Origin: Marinosulfonomonas sp.
GTDB taxonomy: Bacteria > Pseudomonadota > Alphaproteobacteria > Rhodobacterales > Rhodobacteraceae
Reading direction: 5' to 3'
Length of the DNA: 6,215 bases
Assembly: GCA_019090845.1 (NCBI GenBank)
Contig: JAHRVD010000405.1
Location: 1-6,215, forward strand
Shown: in pieces, positions 1 to 6,025 of the stretch
Numbering within the stretch: the stretch's first letter is position 1
Layout of the letters: every line of letters starts with the position of its first letter
Program-made: the position numbers and the translations under genes
Notes under the pieces: generated by a model
Told to the model about the DNA's origin: nothing
Seen by the model: only the letters and a program-made list of their open reading frames with translations
Databases searched by the model: none

Positions 1-221
1 CCAAGACCGGCACGTTGCATTTTGTCAGCGGTCTGGCCGGGTTTATTACGGCCGGAAAAACTGAACTTGCCTTTGCAATTTTCAGCGCCAATGCGGACCG
101 GCGCGACGCTCTGACGGTGGAAGAACGCGAACGGCCACCTGGCGCCAGAGGCTGGAGCAATCAGGCCCGACGCCTGCAATCGGGGCTGATCGACCGGTGG
201 ATTGATCGTTATGGCAGCTGA
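1..221 (+). CDS. dacB: D-alanyl-D-alanine carboxypeptidase / endopeptidase (PBP4 family), C-terminal end, partial
   Basis: This is the last 72 codons of a gene that starts outside the window; the reading frame begins at base 3. The first residues are K-T-G-T-L followed by HFVSGLAGF. This matches the third conserved box (KTG) of serine penicillin-binding proteins and the sequence after it in PBP4/DacB (peptidase family S13). Such enzymes act in the periplasm, removing the terminal D-Ala from peptidoglycan stem peptides and cutting cross-links. The SxxK and SxN boxes would lie upstream and cannot be checked. The tail is hydrophilic and ends in DRWIDRYGS before a TGA stop. The gene converges on the TerB-like gene with only about 20 bases between stops. 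A run of six T (237-242) follows a weak GC-rich stem, so a modest terminator is possible. The family call is strong for so short a piece; the exact paralogue is inferred. Confidence 0.85.
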   Translation, partial: KTGTLHFVSGLAGFITAGKTELAFAIFSANADRRDALTVEERERPPGARGWSNQARRLQSGLIDRWIDRYGS

Positions 222-241
222 TTGAGCGCCGGCAGATTTTT

Positions 242-664
242 TCAGGCTTTCATGTATCGAGCCCGCGCTGCGCGCTCGATGGCTGCCGCATGCAGTCGGT
301 CTATAGTCAGCTCATAACGAATTTCTTCCAGCAAGCGCAGTTCGCTATCGCCCAGATGCCCGTCCGCAGATGCGACATCGCAGGCCAGTGCATATGCGGT
401 TTCATACAATTTTTTGGGCAGGTTTTTGCGGACCAAACCAAACAGCGCATCCAGACCGTCCTCGTGACTGAACAAATCGAACACAACCTGCGAAACTGTT
501 TTCAGCCGACTTGCGTCGTAACTGGCAAAAACCGGCAGGTGATTAACGATCGCTTCGATGGTTACAAGTTCGGACGTCTGAATATTTTCGTCCGATGCGG
601 AGGTTGCGACCATGACCGCAACCAGGCAATCCTCGGCGGTGAGTGAATGGGATTTTTTGGCCAT
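242..664 (-). CDS. TerB-like (tellurite resistance TerB family) small helical protein
   Basis: The product is a 140-residue, probably cytosolic, all-helical protein. Two related segments are visible. Residues about 12-45 carry an acidic patch (DENIQTSE) followed by a helix. Residues about 90-120 carry ASADGHLGDSE and LLEEI, the typical TerB signature A-x-A-D-G-x(5)-E. The acidic residues (D25, E26, D101, D106, E108) are the kind thought to bind metal in TerB. There is no signal peptide or membrane segment. The open frame extends upstream to base 853, but that stretch overlaps the start of lysK and does not resemble TerB. I chose the ATG at 664 because AAGGA lies 10 bases upstream and the family N-terminus fits. 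No terC, terD or terZ gene is nearby, so a tellurite role is not supported; orphan TerB domains are common and their role is mostly unknown. It is transcribed divergently from lysK. Confidence 0.85.
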   Translation of the reverse strand: MAKKSHSLTAEDCLVAVMVATSASDENIQTSELVTIEAIVNHLPVFASYDASRLKTVSQVVFDLFSHEDGLDALFGLVRKNLPKKLYETAYALACDVASADGHLGDSELRLLEEIRYELTIDRLHAAAIERAARARYMKA

Positions 665-698
665 GGGCGTCTTGTCCTTATTTGCTGTGTTGGGGCGC

Positions 699-727
699 AG
701 AATATTGACCTCTGGCCGTCTCGGCAA
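699..727 (-). promoter_or_regulatory. Candidate sigma-70-type promoter for the TerB-like gene
   Basis: Read on the minus strand, TTGCCG (722-727) and TATTCT (699-704) are separated by exactly 17 bases, and each matches the consensus at four of six positions. The predicted transcript would start near 692, giving a leader of about 28 bases that contains the AAGGA ribosome site. The position and spacing are sensible but the hexamers are imperfect, so this is a candidate only. Confidence 0.35.
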
Positions 728-782
728 TAGGGAGTGGTCACTTGCGCGATAACTTTGCCTGACAATAATGAAAGCACGAAAA

Positions 783-2363
783 ATGAGCCAATTGCGCGAC
801 GTTGCGATGCAGTCCAAGGCCTGGCCTTTTGAAGAAGCGCGCCGGTTGCTCAAGCGCTATGCCAAGGGCGCGCCCGAAAAGGGATTTGTGTTGTTCCAAA
901 CGGGTTATGGCCCCTCTGGTCTGCCCCATATCGGCACTTTCGGCGAGGTCGCGCGCACCACGATGGTGCGGCGTGCGTTTGAGCTGCTCAGTGACATTCC
1001 GACCAAACTGATCTGTTTTTCGGACGACATGGACGGCCTGCGCAAGGTTCCCACCAATGTTCCAAATCAGGCGCAGATGAGTGAGGATCTGAACCTGCCG
1101 TTAACCAAGGTGCGCGATCCGTTTGGCACCCACGACAGCTTTGGCGCCCACAACAATGCCCGCCTGATGGCGTTTCTGGACGATTTCGGGTTTGAATATG
1201 ATTTCGCCTCGTCCACCCAATATTATACCAGCGGCAAGTTTGATGCGACATTACTGACAGCGCTGGAACAGTTCGACAAAATCATGGGGATCATGCTGCC
1301 CACGTTAGGGGCAGAGCGGCAGGCAACTTATTCGCCATTTTTGCCGATCAGCCCGAAAACCGGGCATGTGTTGCAGGTGCCCACGTTAGAGCGCAATGTC
1401 GCCGCCGGAACGATTGTCTATGAAGAACCCGACGGTGAACGTATCGAGATTCCGGTGACGGGGGGCCATGTCAAATTGCAATGGAAACCCGACTGGGGCA
1501 TGCGCTGGGCGGCATTGGGCGTTGACTATGAAATGTCGGGCAAGGACCTGATTGACAGCGTTACGCAATCGTCGAAAATCTGCCGTGCTCTGGGCGCGCC
1601 GGCCCCTGAGTGTCTGTCGTATGAATTGTTTAACGATGAGCAGGGCCAGAAGATTTCCAAGTCCAAAGGCAACGGTCTGTCGATGGAAGAATGGCTGACA
1701 TACGCGTCACCCCAAAGCCTGCAATATTTCATGTATCTCAAGCCAAAAACGGCCAAGCGTTTGTATTTTGATGTAATCCCGAAAGCGGTTGATGAATACC
1801 ATCAGCAATTGCGCGCCTATGTCGATCAGGATCTGGCCAAGCGGCTGAATAATCCGGTTTCTCACGTGCATGGCGATGATGTGCCGGTATCTAACATGGT
1901 TGTGCCTTTCGCGATGTTGCTTAATCTGGCAGCCGTTTCAGCGGCCGAAAATACCGAGCGGATGTGGGGTTTTATCCGCCGCTATGCGCCCGACGCGACC
2001 CCGGCGACGCACCCTGATCTGGATGCAGCGGCCGGTTTTGCGGTGCGTTACTACAATGATTTCGTGAAACCGGGTCGGGTGTTTCGCCTGCCTGATGATC
2101 GGGAAAATGCCGCTTTGACGGACCTGTTGGGGCGCTTGCGCAATTGGGAAGGCGGGCTGGATGGGGACGCCTTGCAAAGCATGGTGTTTGCGGTCGGAAA
2201 AGAACATGAATTTGAGCCGCTACGTGATTGGTTTAAAACACTTTATGAGGTTTTGTTGGGGGCCAGTCAGGGCCCGCGTTTTGGTGGTTTCATCGCCCTT
2301 TACGGGATCGAAGAAACGATCAGCCTGATCGAGGACGCAATGGCGGGAAAGCTTGCAAACTAG
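783..2363 (+). CDS. lysK: Lysyl-tRNA synthetase, class I
   Basis: The enzyme charges tRNA-Lys with lysine in the cytosol, using ATP. It belongs to the class I form of LysRS found in archaea, alphaproteobacteria and some other bacteria, not the commoner class II form. The 526-residue product is full length for the family. The class I nucleotide-binding signature is P-H-I-G-T (HIGH-type, residues 48-52) and the second signature is K-I-S-K-S (290-294) followed by KGNGLS. The WKPDWGMRWAALGVDYEMSGKD segment (from about residue 234) is typical of this family. Some annotations call it lysS. An in-frame ATG lies five codons upstream (768). I prefer 783 because homologues usually begin MS-x-LRD-x-AM. 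Neither start has a strong Shine-Dalgarno sequence. A TTGACC at 705-710 could be a -35 element, but no good -10 follows it. The gene is intact, with no frameshift, and appears to be transcribed alone. Confidence 0.96.
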   Translation: MSQLRDVAMQSKAWPFEEARRLLKRYAKGAPEKGFVLFQTGYGPSGLPHIGTFGEVARTTMVRRAFELLSDIPTKLICFSDDMDGLRKVPTNVPNQAQMSEDLNLPLTKVRDPFGTHDSFGAHNNARLMAFLDDFGFEYDFASSTQYYTSGKFDATLLTALEQFDKIMGIMLPTLGAERQATYSPFLPISPKTGHVLQVPTLERNVAAGTIVYEEPDGERIEIPVTGGHVKLQWKPDWGMRWAALGVDYEMSGKDLIDSVTQSSKICRALGAPAPECLSYELFNDEQGQKISKSKGNGLSMEEWLTYASPQSLQYFMYLKPKTAKRLYFDVIPKAVDEYHQQLRAYVDQDLAKRLNNPVSHVHGDDVPVSNMVVPFAMLLNLAAVSAAENTERMWGFIRRYAPDATPATHPDLDAAAGFAVRYYNDFVKPGRVFRLPDDRENAALTDLLGRLRNWEGGLDGDALQSMVFAVGKEHEFEPLRDWFKTLYEVLLGASQGPRFGGFIALYGIEETISLIEDAMAGKLAN

Positions 2364-2379
2364 GGCCGGTTCGCCGGCT
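2364..2379 (+). terminator. Short UUCG-capped hairpin just after lysK, possible weak terminator
   Basis: Immediately after the lysK TAG stop, GCCGG (2365-2369) pairs perfectly with CCGGC (2374-2378) around a TTCG loop, a very stable tetraloop type. A G-T pair (2364/2379) can extend the stem. Only two T follow, so it lacks the uridine tract of a good intrinsic terminator. It may instead protect the 3' end of the lysK message or act with Rho. Confidence 0.4.
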
Positions 2380-2385
2380 TAGGAT

Positions 2386-2459
2386 CAGCGCCGCGCGCGG
2401 TGCTGTAGGGGCCAATTAACGGCCCGTTGATACCTTTTTTCGCGTGGGGCTTTTTGCCC
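2386..2459 (+). other. Hairpin-rich spacer between lysK and the beta-helix gene
   Basis: Three more potential stem-loops follow in a row. The first is CAGCGCC/GGTGCTG with a GCGCGC loop (2386-2405; seven pairs, one of them G-T). The second is GGGCC/GGCCC around AATTAAC (2409-2425), with six T starting nine bases further on (2435-2440). The third is GGGC/GCCC around TTTTT (2447-2459). None has the perfect stem-plus-T-run form. Together they may end lysK read-through or fold in the leader of the next gene. No recognisable riboswitch or reading frame was found here. Confidence 0.4.
2416..2430 (+). promoter_or_regulatory. CtrA-like site (TTAA-N7-TTGA), tentative
   Basis: TTAA at 2416-2419 and TTGA at 2427-2430 are spaced by seven bases. 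This is one mismatch from the CtrA recognition pattern TTAA-N7-TTAA used in alphaproteobacteria. It overlaps a possible stem-loop, so the resemblance may be incidental. Confidence 0.22.
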
Positions 2460-2462
2460 GAT

Positions 2463-2485
2463 CTCATTAATTAACTGTAAATGAG
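2463..2485 (+). promoter_or_regulatory. AT-rich inverted repeat with a second CtrA-like half-site pair
   Basis: CTCATT (2463-2468) is the exact inverse of AATGAG (2480-2485). The space between them includes TTAATTAA (2467-2474) and a TTAA-N7-TAAA arrangement (2467-2481), one mismatch from the CtrA pattern. It lies 70-93 bases upstream of the preferred start of the beta-helix gene, in an otherwise GC-richer stretch, so it is a plausible operator or promoter core. No convincing -35/-10 pair was found around it. Confidence 0.3.
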
Positions 2486-2541
2486 CGGTTTTTGTGCCGT
2501 CACGGCACATTTGGCGCCGCGTTTTGGCGTGGCCTATCCGT

Positions 2542-2550
2542 GGAAAGGGA
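2542..2550 (+). promoter_or_regulatory. Ribosome binding site that fixes the beta-helix protein start
   Basis: The purine stretch GGAAAGGGA ends five bases before the ATG at 2556. The earlier in-frame ATG at 2481 has no comparable purine tract, only a T-rich region upstream. This favours the 2556 start. Confidence 0.6.
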
Positions 2551-2555
2551 CTTGG

Positions 2556-4847
2556 ATGAACAAGGCGATTACTGACGGGCTGGTGCTGATGCCGCCGGAA
2601 TTTTCGGGCGGGCTGGATGTCTGGTCAAGCGAAGACGGAACGCCGGGCTCGGCCACTTATGATGGCTCGCCGGACGCGGCCCTTGTGCCGGCGGATCAGG
2701 ACTTTGGCGGCTGTGTCGAAATTCTGAAAAGCAACGGCACCCAGAAGCTGCGTTATATGGGGCAAACGACGATCCTGCCGGGCTGCTATCTGCGCATCCG
2801 CATCAGGGTCAAGGCGATCAGCGGCAACCTGCCGTCTGTGGCAATTGCTGGCTGGGCTGGTGACGGATCCAGTGGGCATGTCGGCGGGCTGGTCGAGGTG
2901 GGGCCAAGCGTGTCACTGACCGCTTACGGCGATATCGTCGAGGTCAGCGCCATCGTTGGCACCGGGCAGCGCGGTGGTGTCGATATGGTCTGGGGCAATG
3001 GTGCCATTTACGGCCACTTCGGGCTGGATTTGACGGGCAGCAACGGCGGACTGGTGCGTATCGACGATATCATCATCGAGGACATCACCAGCGCCTTTCA
3101 CCGCGACATGATGGATTGGGTCGACGTACGCGATTACGGCGCAGTTGGTAACGGTGTAAGCGATGACAGTCTGGCCTTTGAAGCGGCGGATATCGCCGCA
3201 GCCGGGCGCGAAATCCTGGTGCCGGCGGGCGTTTATCATTTGGCAAGCCATGTGTCGTTGGACAACCCGGTGCGCTTTGAAGGCACGGTGACGATGCCCG
3301 ATGATCAGCGTCTGGTGCTGCGCGGGAACTATGAATTGCGTCCTTATGTCGAGGCGTTTGGCGGCGAGCTGCTGGGCTTCAAAAAGGCGTTTCAGGCGTT
3401 GCTGAATTTTTCCAACCATGAATCGCTGGATATGAACGGGCTGCGGATTGACGTGGATGAGCCGCTGGATTTGCAGGCAATCGAGGGCAGTCTGGACACG
3501 TTTGAGGTTCGGCGTGTTATTCGCAACGGACAGTTCAACGCCGTCGCAAGCACCAATTTTGATCCGGTCATTGCAACGTCACAGGCGACCTATTCGACCG
3601 CCAGCCCAAATACACTGACCAATGTCGCCAACATCGCCAACATCCAGATCGGTTCGCTGGTTGCGGCCAATGGTGTCGGGCGCGAGGTTTACGTCAAGGA
3701 TACCAATATCGGTGCCGGAACAATCACCCTAAGCCAGCCGTTGTATAACGCGGCCGGAACGCAGAGCTATACGTTCACCCGCTTTCAATACATCTTGGAT
3801 TTTTCCGGTTTTTCCAAACTGTCCAAATTCACCATCACCGATGTGGAATTTCAGTGTTCGGGCAATGCCAGCGGGATCATGTTGGCGCCATGGGGGCAGA
3901 CGTTTCATCTAAAAGACAGCTTTATGACCAAACCGCGCGAGCGGGGGATAACCTCGATCGGCACGGGCTGTCAGGATTTGCAGATTGATCGCTGCCATTT
4001 TGTGTCCAGCGAGCAAACGGTCGCGGCCACCGCGCGGACTTCGATCGCCTATAACGTCAACGCCAATGACGCCAAGATCCGCGACAGTCGGTTTGAGCGG
4101 TTTGCCCATACCGGTGTGATGTTTGGCAACGGTCATCTGATTGTTGGCAACCACTGGTTTCAGGGCGACGATCAACTGGCCGCGCCACGCCTTGGCGGAA
4201 TGGTGTTTACCTATCCCAATATGAAATCCGTGATTACCGGTAACTATATCGATAATTGTTCGATCGAATGGACCAACGAACATGACGCCAACCCGGATTT
4301 CGGGGTCGAGTTTTCATTCGGCGGTCTGACGGTTACCGGCAATATCTTTACCGCCAGCGATGTTGCAAGTTGGTTCAATTACATCGTGATTAAACCTTAT
4401 GGCACGGGGCACTTTATTCAGGGTCTTAGCGTCACTGGTAATACGTTCAAGACGATCAATGGCAGTATCGACCGGATCGAAGCCGTGGATAATTCAATTG
4501 CGGATCTTGATTTTGGCCGCTCGCGCAATGTGGTGTTTGAGGGCAATACCTTTAACGCCGTCACACAAGCGACGATTAATCCGGTGACGCTGGAATTCGT
4601 GCAGGGGTCTGACGCTTTGATCTGGTCACTGGACGGCAGCGGCTATCTGCCGTTTGGCGGTTGGTCGCGCAATGTTACGTCGGTGGTCACCGAGGATGCG
4701 ATTACCAACACAGGTGGCGGGGATGTTTTTGCGATGCCGTATGTCTCGACCAATGTTGGCATTGACAACAATCTTATACAGCTGACCTGGCCTGAAGATT
4801 GCAAGGGCAAGGTGATTGTCACCTCGCGGATGGATAACCCGTTCTGA
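2556..4847 (+). CDS. Pectate-lyase-like (GH28-related) right-handed beta-helix protein, uncharacterised
   Basis: The 763-residue product has a layered architecture. Residues 1 to about 185 form a Gly/Asp-rich, beta-type region that may be a carbohydrate-binding-like module (inference). Residues 188-228 hold W-V-D-V-R-D-Y-G-A-V-G-N-G-V-S-D-D and then ILVPAGVY. This is the opening signature of the Pectate_lyase_3 / GH28-related beta-helix family seen in polysaccharide lyases, epimerases and phage tail spikes. Residues about 345-409 look like a small inserted beta module ending in ITLSQPLYNAAGTQ. Residues about 415-700 show repeated beta-helix rungs (LQIDRCHF, ITGNYIDN, VTGNIF, VTGNTF, FEGNTF). 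The classical GH28 catalytic set (NTD, DD, HG, RIK) is not visible, so an enzyme activity is not shown. There is no signal peptide or membrane segment. The open frame extends 25 codons upstream to 2481, but the 2556 start has the better ribosome site. I recall similar proteins in other roseobacters, with no known function. It stands alone, between lysK and a strong terminator. A cell-surface or polysaccharide-acting role is inference. Confidence 0.85.
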   Translation: MNKAITDGLVLMPPEFSGGLDVWSSEDGTPGSATYDGSPDAALVPADQDFGGCVEILKSNGTQKLRYMGQTTILPGCYLRIRIRVKAISGNLPSVAIAGWAGDGSSGHVGGLVEVGPSVSLTAYGDIVEVSAIVGTGQRGGVDMVWGNGAIYGHFGLDLTGSNGGLVRIDDIIIEDITSAFHRDMMDWVDVRDYGAVGNGVSDDSLAFEAADIAAAGREILVPAGVYHLASHVSLDNPVRFEGTVTMPDDQRLVLRGNYELRPYVEAFGGELLGFKKAFQALLNFSNHESLDMNGLRIDVDEPLDLQAIEGSLDTFEVRRVIRNGQFNAVASTNFDPVIATSQATYSTASPNTLTNVANIANIQIGSLVAANGVGREVYVKDTNIGAGTITLSQPLYNAAGTQSYTFTRFQYILDFSGFSKLSKFTITDVEFQCSGNASGIMLAPWGQTFHLKDSFMTKPRERGITSIGTGCQDLQIDRCHFVSSEQTVAATARTSIAYNVNANDAKIRDSRFERFAHTGVMFGNGHLIVGNHWFQGDDQLAAPRLGGMVFTYPNMKSVITGNYIDNCSIEWTNEHDANPDFGVEFSFGGLTVTGNIFTASDVASWFNYIVIKPYGTGHFIQGLSVTGNTFKTINGSIDRIEAVDNSIADLDFGRSRNVVFEGNTFNAVTQATINPVTLEFVQGSDALIWSLDGSGYLPFGGWSRNVTSVVTEDAITNTGGGDVFAMPYVSTNVGIDNNLIQLTWPEDCKGKVIVTSRMDNPF

Positions 4848-4879
4848 TCGGGGTTATTTGTGCAAACTGAGCGAACAGG

Positions 4880-4912
4880 AAGCCGGGGCCAGAATGATGG
4901 CCCCGGCTTTTT
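4880..4912 (+). terminator. Strong intrinsic terminator of the beta-helix gene
   Basis: GCCGGGGCC (4882-4890) pairs perfectly with GGCCCCGGC (4899-4907) around an eight-base loop, and five T follow (4908-4912). AA (4880-4881) can pair with the first two T to lengthen the stem. It lies 33 bases after the stop codon and cleanly separates the beta-helix gene from the stress protein gene. Confidence 0.93.
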
Positions 4913-4945
4913 CGTGCGCGTGGCTTTGGTGACGCTTTGGGTCGT

Positions 4946-4959
4946 ATGACCTGAATCAA
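4946..4959 (+). promoter_or_regulatory. Candidate FNR/FnrL-type box upstream of the universal stress gene
   Basis: ATGAC-CTGA-ATCAA matches the FNR-family consensus TTGAT-N4-ATCAA at eight of ten defined positions; one half-site is perfect. FNR-type regulators respond to low oxygen and, in this bacterial group, include FnrL and Dnr. The site lies between the upstream terminator and the gene. Its centre (4952/4953) is 41.5 bases before a start predicted from the -10 element, which is the standard class II activator position. Confidence 0.5.
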
Positions 4960-4981
4960 TGTGTCTTGGCGCGGTGTTTGA

Positions 4982-4994
4982 TACATTGTTGGCA
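4982..4994 (+). promoter_or_regulatory. Candidate -10 element and transcription start for the universal stress gene
   Basis: TACATT (4982-4987) matches TATAAT at four of six positions. A start at A4994, seven bases further on, would give a leader of 21 bases containing GGAGGA. The region where a -35 element should lie (about 4959-4964) shows no TTGACA-like sequence, as expected if an activator replaces it. The call depends largely on its fit with the FNR-like box. Confidence 0.4.
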
Positions 4995-5014
4995 ACTCAA
5001 ATGGAGGACGAGAG

Positions 5015-5422
5015 ATGTATAAGAATATTCTAGTGCCAATTGCATTTGATGAAACCCGTGACAGTGATGGCGCTGTTGCCGTGGCAAAGGCACTGGCTGA
5101 CAAGGGCGCTCGGATCACCCTGTTGCACGTGATGGAATTTGTGCCAGCCTATGCGATTACCTATCTGCCAACGGACTATCTGGAATCTTCGCGCAAGGCC
5201 ATTGCGGTAAGTTTGCAGGAGCAGGCGGCAAAGATTGAAAATGGGGTGGGCGTTCTGGTGGAAGGGCATTCGGGCAAAACCATTCTTGAATGGGCCGATG
5301 AAAATGCAGCCGATTGCATCGTCATTGCGTCGCATCGTCCGGGGGCTGCGGATTTGATCCTTGGTTCAACGGCGGCTCGGGTCGTGCGCCATGCCAAATG
5401 TGCTGTGCATGTTGTGCGCTAA
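5015..5422 (+). CDS. Universal stress protein, UspA superfamily (UspF/UspG-like)
   Basis: The 135-residue product is a single-domain Usp, the usual length for this cytosolic family, which forms dimers and often binds ATP. It begins MYKNILVPIAFDET, where D12 is the expected adenine-contact aspartate. It ends IASHRPG (104-110), then LGSTAARVVRHAKCAVHVVR (116-135), the nucleotide-loop region and last strand. The classic G-x2-G-x9-G-S/T loop is altered: an alanine and an arginine (A-S-H-R) stand at the first two glycine positions. The S-H-R-P form is also known in UspF/UspG-type members, so this is a subfamily trait, not damage. The ATG at 5015 is preceded by GGAGGA (5003-5008) at a six-base spacing, a strong ribosome site. 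The gene is isolated by an upstream terminator and a convergent gene downstream. The FNR-like box suggests induction when oxygen is low. In Rhodobacter a usp gene lies near fnrL and the cbb3 oxidase genes (recalled knowledge), but neither is present here. Confidence 0.95.
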   Translation: MYKNILVPIAFDETRDSDGAVAVAKALADKGARITLLHVMEFVPAYAITYLPTDYLESSRKAIAVSLQEQAAKIENGVGVLVEGHSGKTILEWADENAADCIVIASHRPGAADLILGSTAARVVRHAKCAVHVVR

Positions 5423-5513
5423 AGGGGCAACGGGGAAGATGTTTTAGCTTTCTTTGCGGTGCTGGCCATTGTTGGGGTGAAGCTGCGCAATGAATGTGCA
5501 GGCGTTCGGCGCG

Positions 5514-5993
5514 TCATTTCAAAACTTGATTGAGCGTATCTGTGACGTCCTGAACGCCTTGAATTTTCCAGGTTTCGTCGCTGAGAATGAACTTGGCGCT
5601 GTTCGTGCTTTTGATATGGCTGGAACGCTCAACAACCGTGCTCCACGGAATAAGTGCGGCCCGGAATACCGAGAAATCACTGTTGAATAAAACACCTGCA
5701 AGGAAATCGAAATGCCCGGCGTTCAAGTTTCGGATAGCCGATAGTTGCCGGGTCCCGTTTTCATCGGATAGCCGTCGTGCTTTTATTTCGTAGCGGGTTC
5801 CGTCGGGGGCGAGCGCGTCATGGCCCTTTGTGGATTTACTTGTTAGCGACCAATCAAAGGCTTCGCAAAAGAGATGCTCTGCGAAATCGGCGACCGGATT
5901 ATTGTTTGAACGCAATACTCCGGTAGCCCTTAATTCGCGAAGCACAGTGTCATATACGTGCAAAAGACCCAGAACGCTTTTTGATGAATGCAT
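5514..5993 (-). CDS. Uncharacterised protein with PD-(D/E)XK-like core (resembles the DUF6998 family)
   Basis: The 159-residue product has no signal peptide or membrane segment. From memory it resembles a family named DUF6998; I could not check this. The visible pattern is NNPVADFAEHLF (31-42; helix with E39), then GHDA (D59) and YEIKARRL (E69-x-K71), then RQLSAIRNL (82-90) and FDFLAGVLF (95-103). A helix with Glu, an Asp, and E-x-K on the following strand are the arrangement of restriction-endonuclease-like nucleases, so DNA cleavage is a reasonable inference but not proven. The later segment FRAALIPWSTVVE (from 110) looks like the strand-helix that closes such domains. The ATG at 5993 has AGGA at a ten-base spacing. 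It lies 51 bases downstream of uvrB on the same strand and could be cotranscribed with it. By hand count it is about 49% GC, lower than most of its neighbours, a hint of more recent acquisition. Confidence 0.8.
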   Translation of the reverse strand: MHSSKSVLGLLHVYDTVLRELRATGVLRSNNNPVADFAEHLFCEAFDWSLTSKSTKGHDALAPDGTRYEIKARRLSDENGTRQLSAIRNLNAGHFDFLAGVLFNSDFSVFRAALIPWSTVVERSSHIKSTNSAKFILSDETWKIQGVQDVTDTLNQVLK

Positions 5994-6025
5994 GTTTTAG
6001 TTTTCCTGATTGTCTAGTTTTGCAT

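Noticed and set aside
222..242. Possible bidirectional terminator between dacB and the TerB-like gene
   Set aside because: There is a T-run of six, but the stem before it is only about four pairs with a wobble, too weak to annotate.
290..646. A 118-codon open frame on the plus strand opposite the TerB-like gene
   Set aside because: It lies wholly antisense to a gene with a clear family signature, is rich in Gln, Phe and Cys in no domain-like pattern, and has no ribosome site.
665..853. N-terminal extension of the TerB-like protein to 203 residues
   Set aside because: The extension overlaps the lysK start and about 70 bases of lysK coding sequence, and does not resemble the TerB family. The ATG at 664 has its own ribosome site.
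2913..3419. A 168-codon minus-strand open frame inside the beta-helix gene
   Set aside because: It is fully antisense to a well-supported gene, has low-complexity His/Gln/Ala-rich composition and no family resemblance. Long antisense frames are common in GC-rich genes.
3909..4283. A 124-codon minus-strand open frame inside the beta-helix gene
   Set aside because: It is again antisense to conserved beta-helix rungs, with no motif or start signal.
5423..5513. Terminator or small RNA between the convergent usp and nuclease-like genes
   Set aside because: I found no stem followed by a T-run on either strand and no RNA gene pattern; nothing in this gap can be supported.
5490..5690. A 66-codon plus-strand frame downstream of the usp gene
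   Set aside because: It overlaps the nuclease-like gene antisense, and the plus strand shows no promoter or ribosome site for it.
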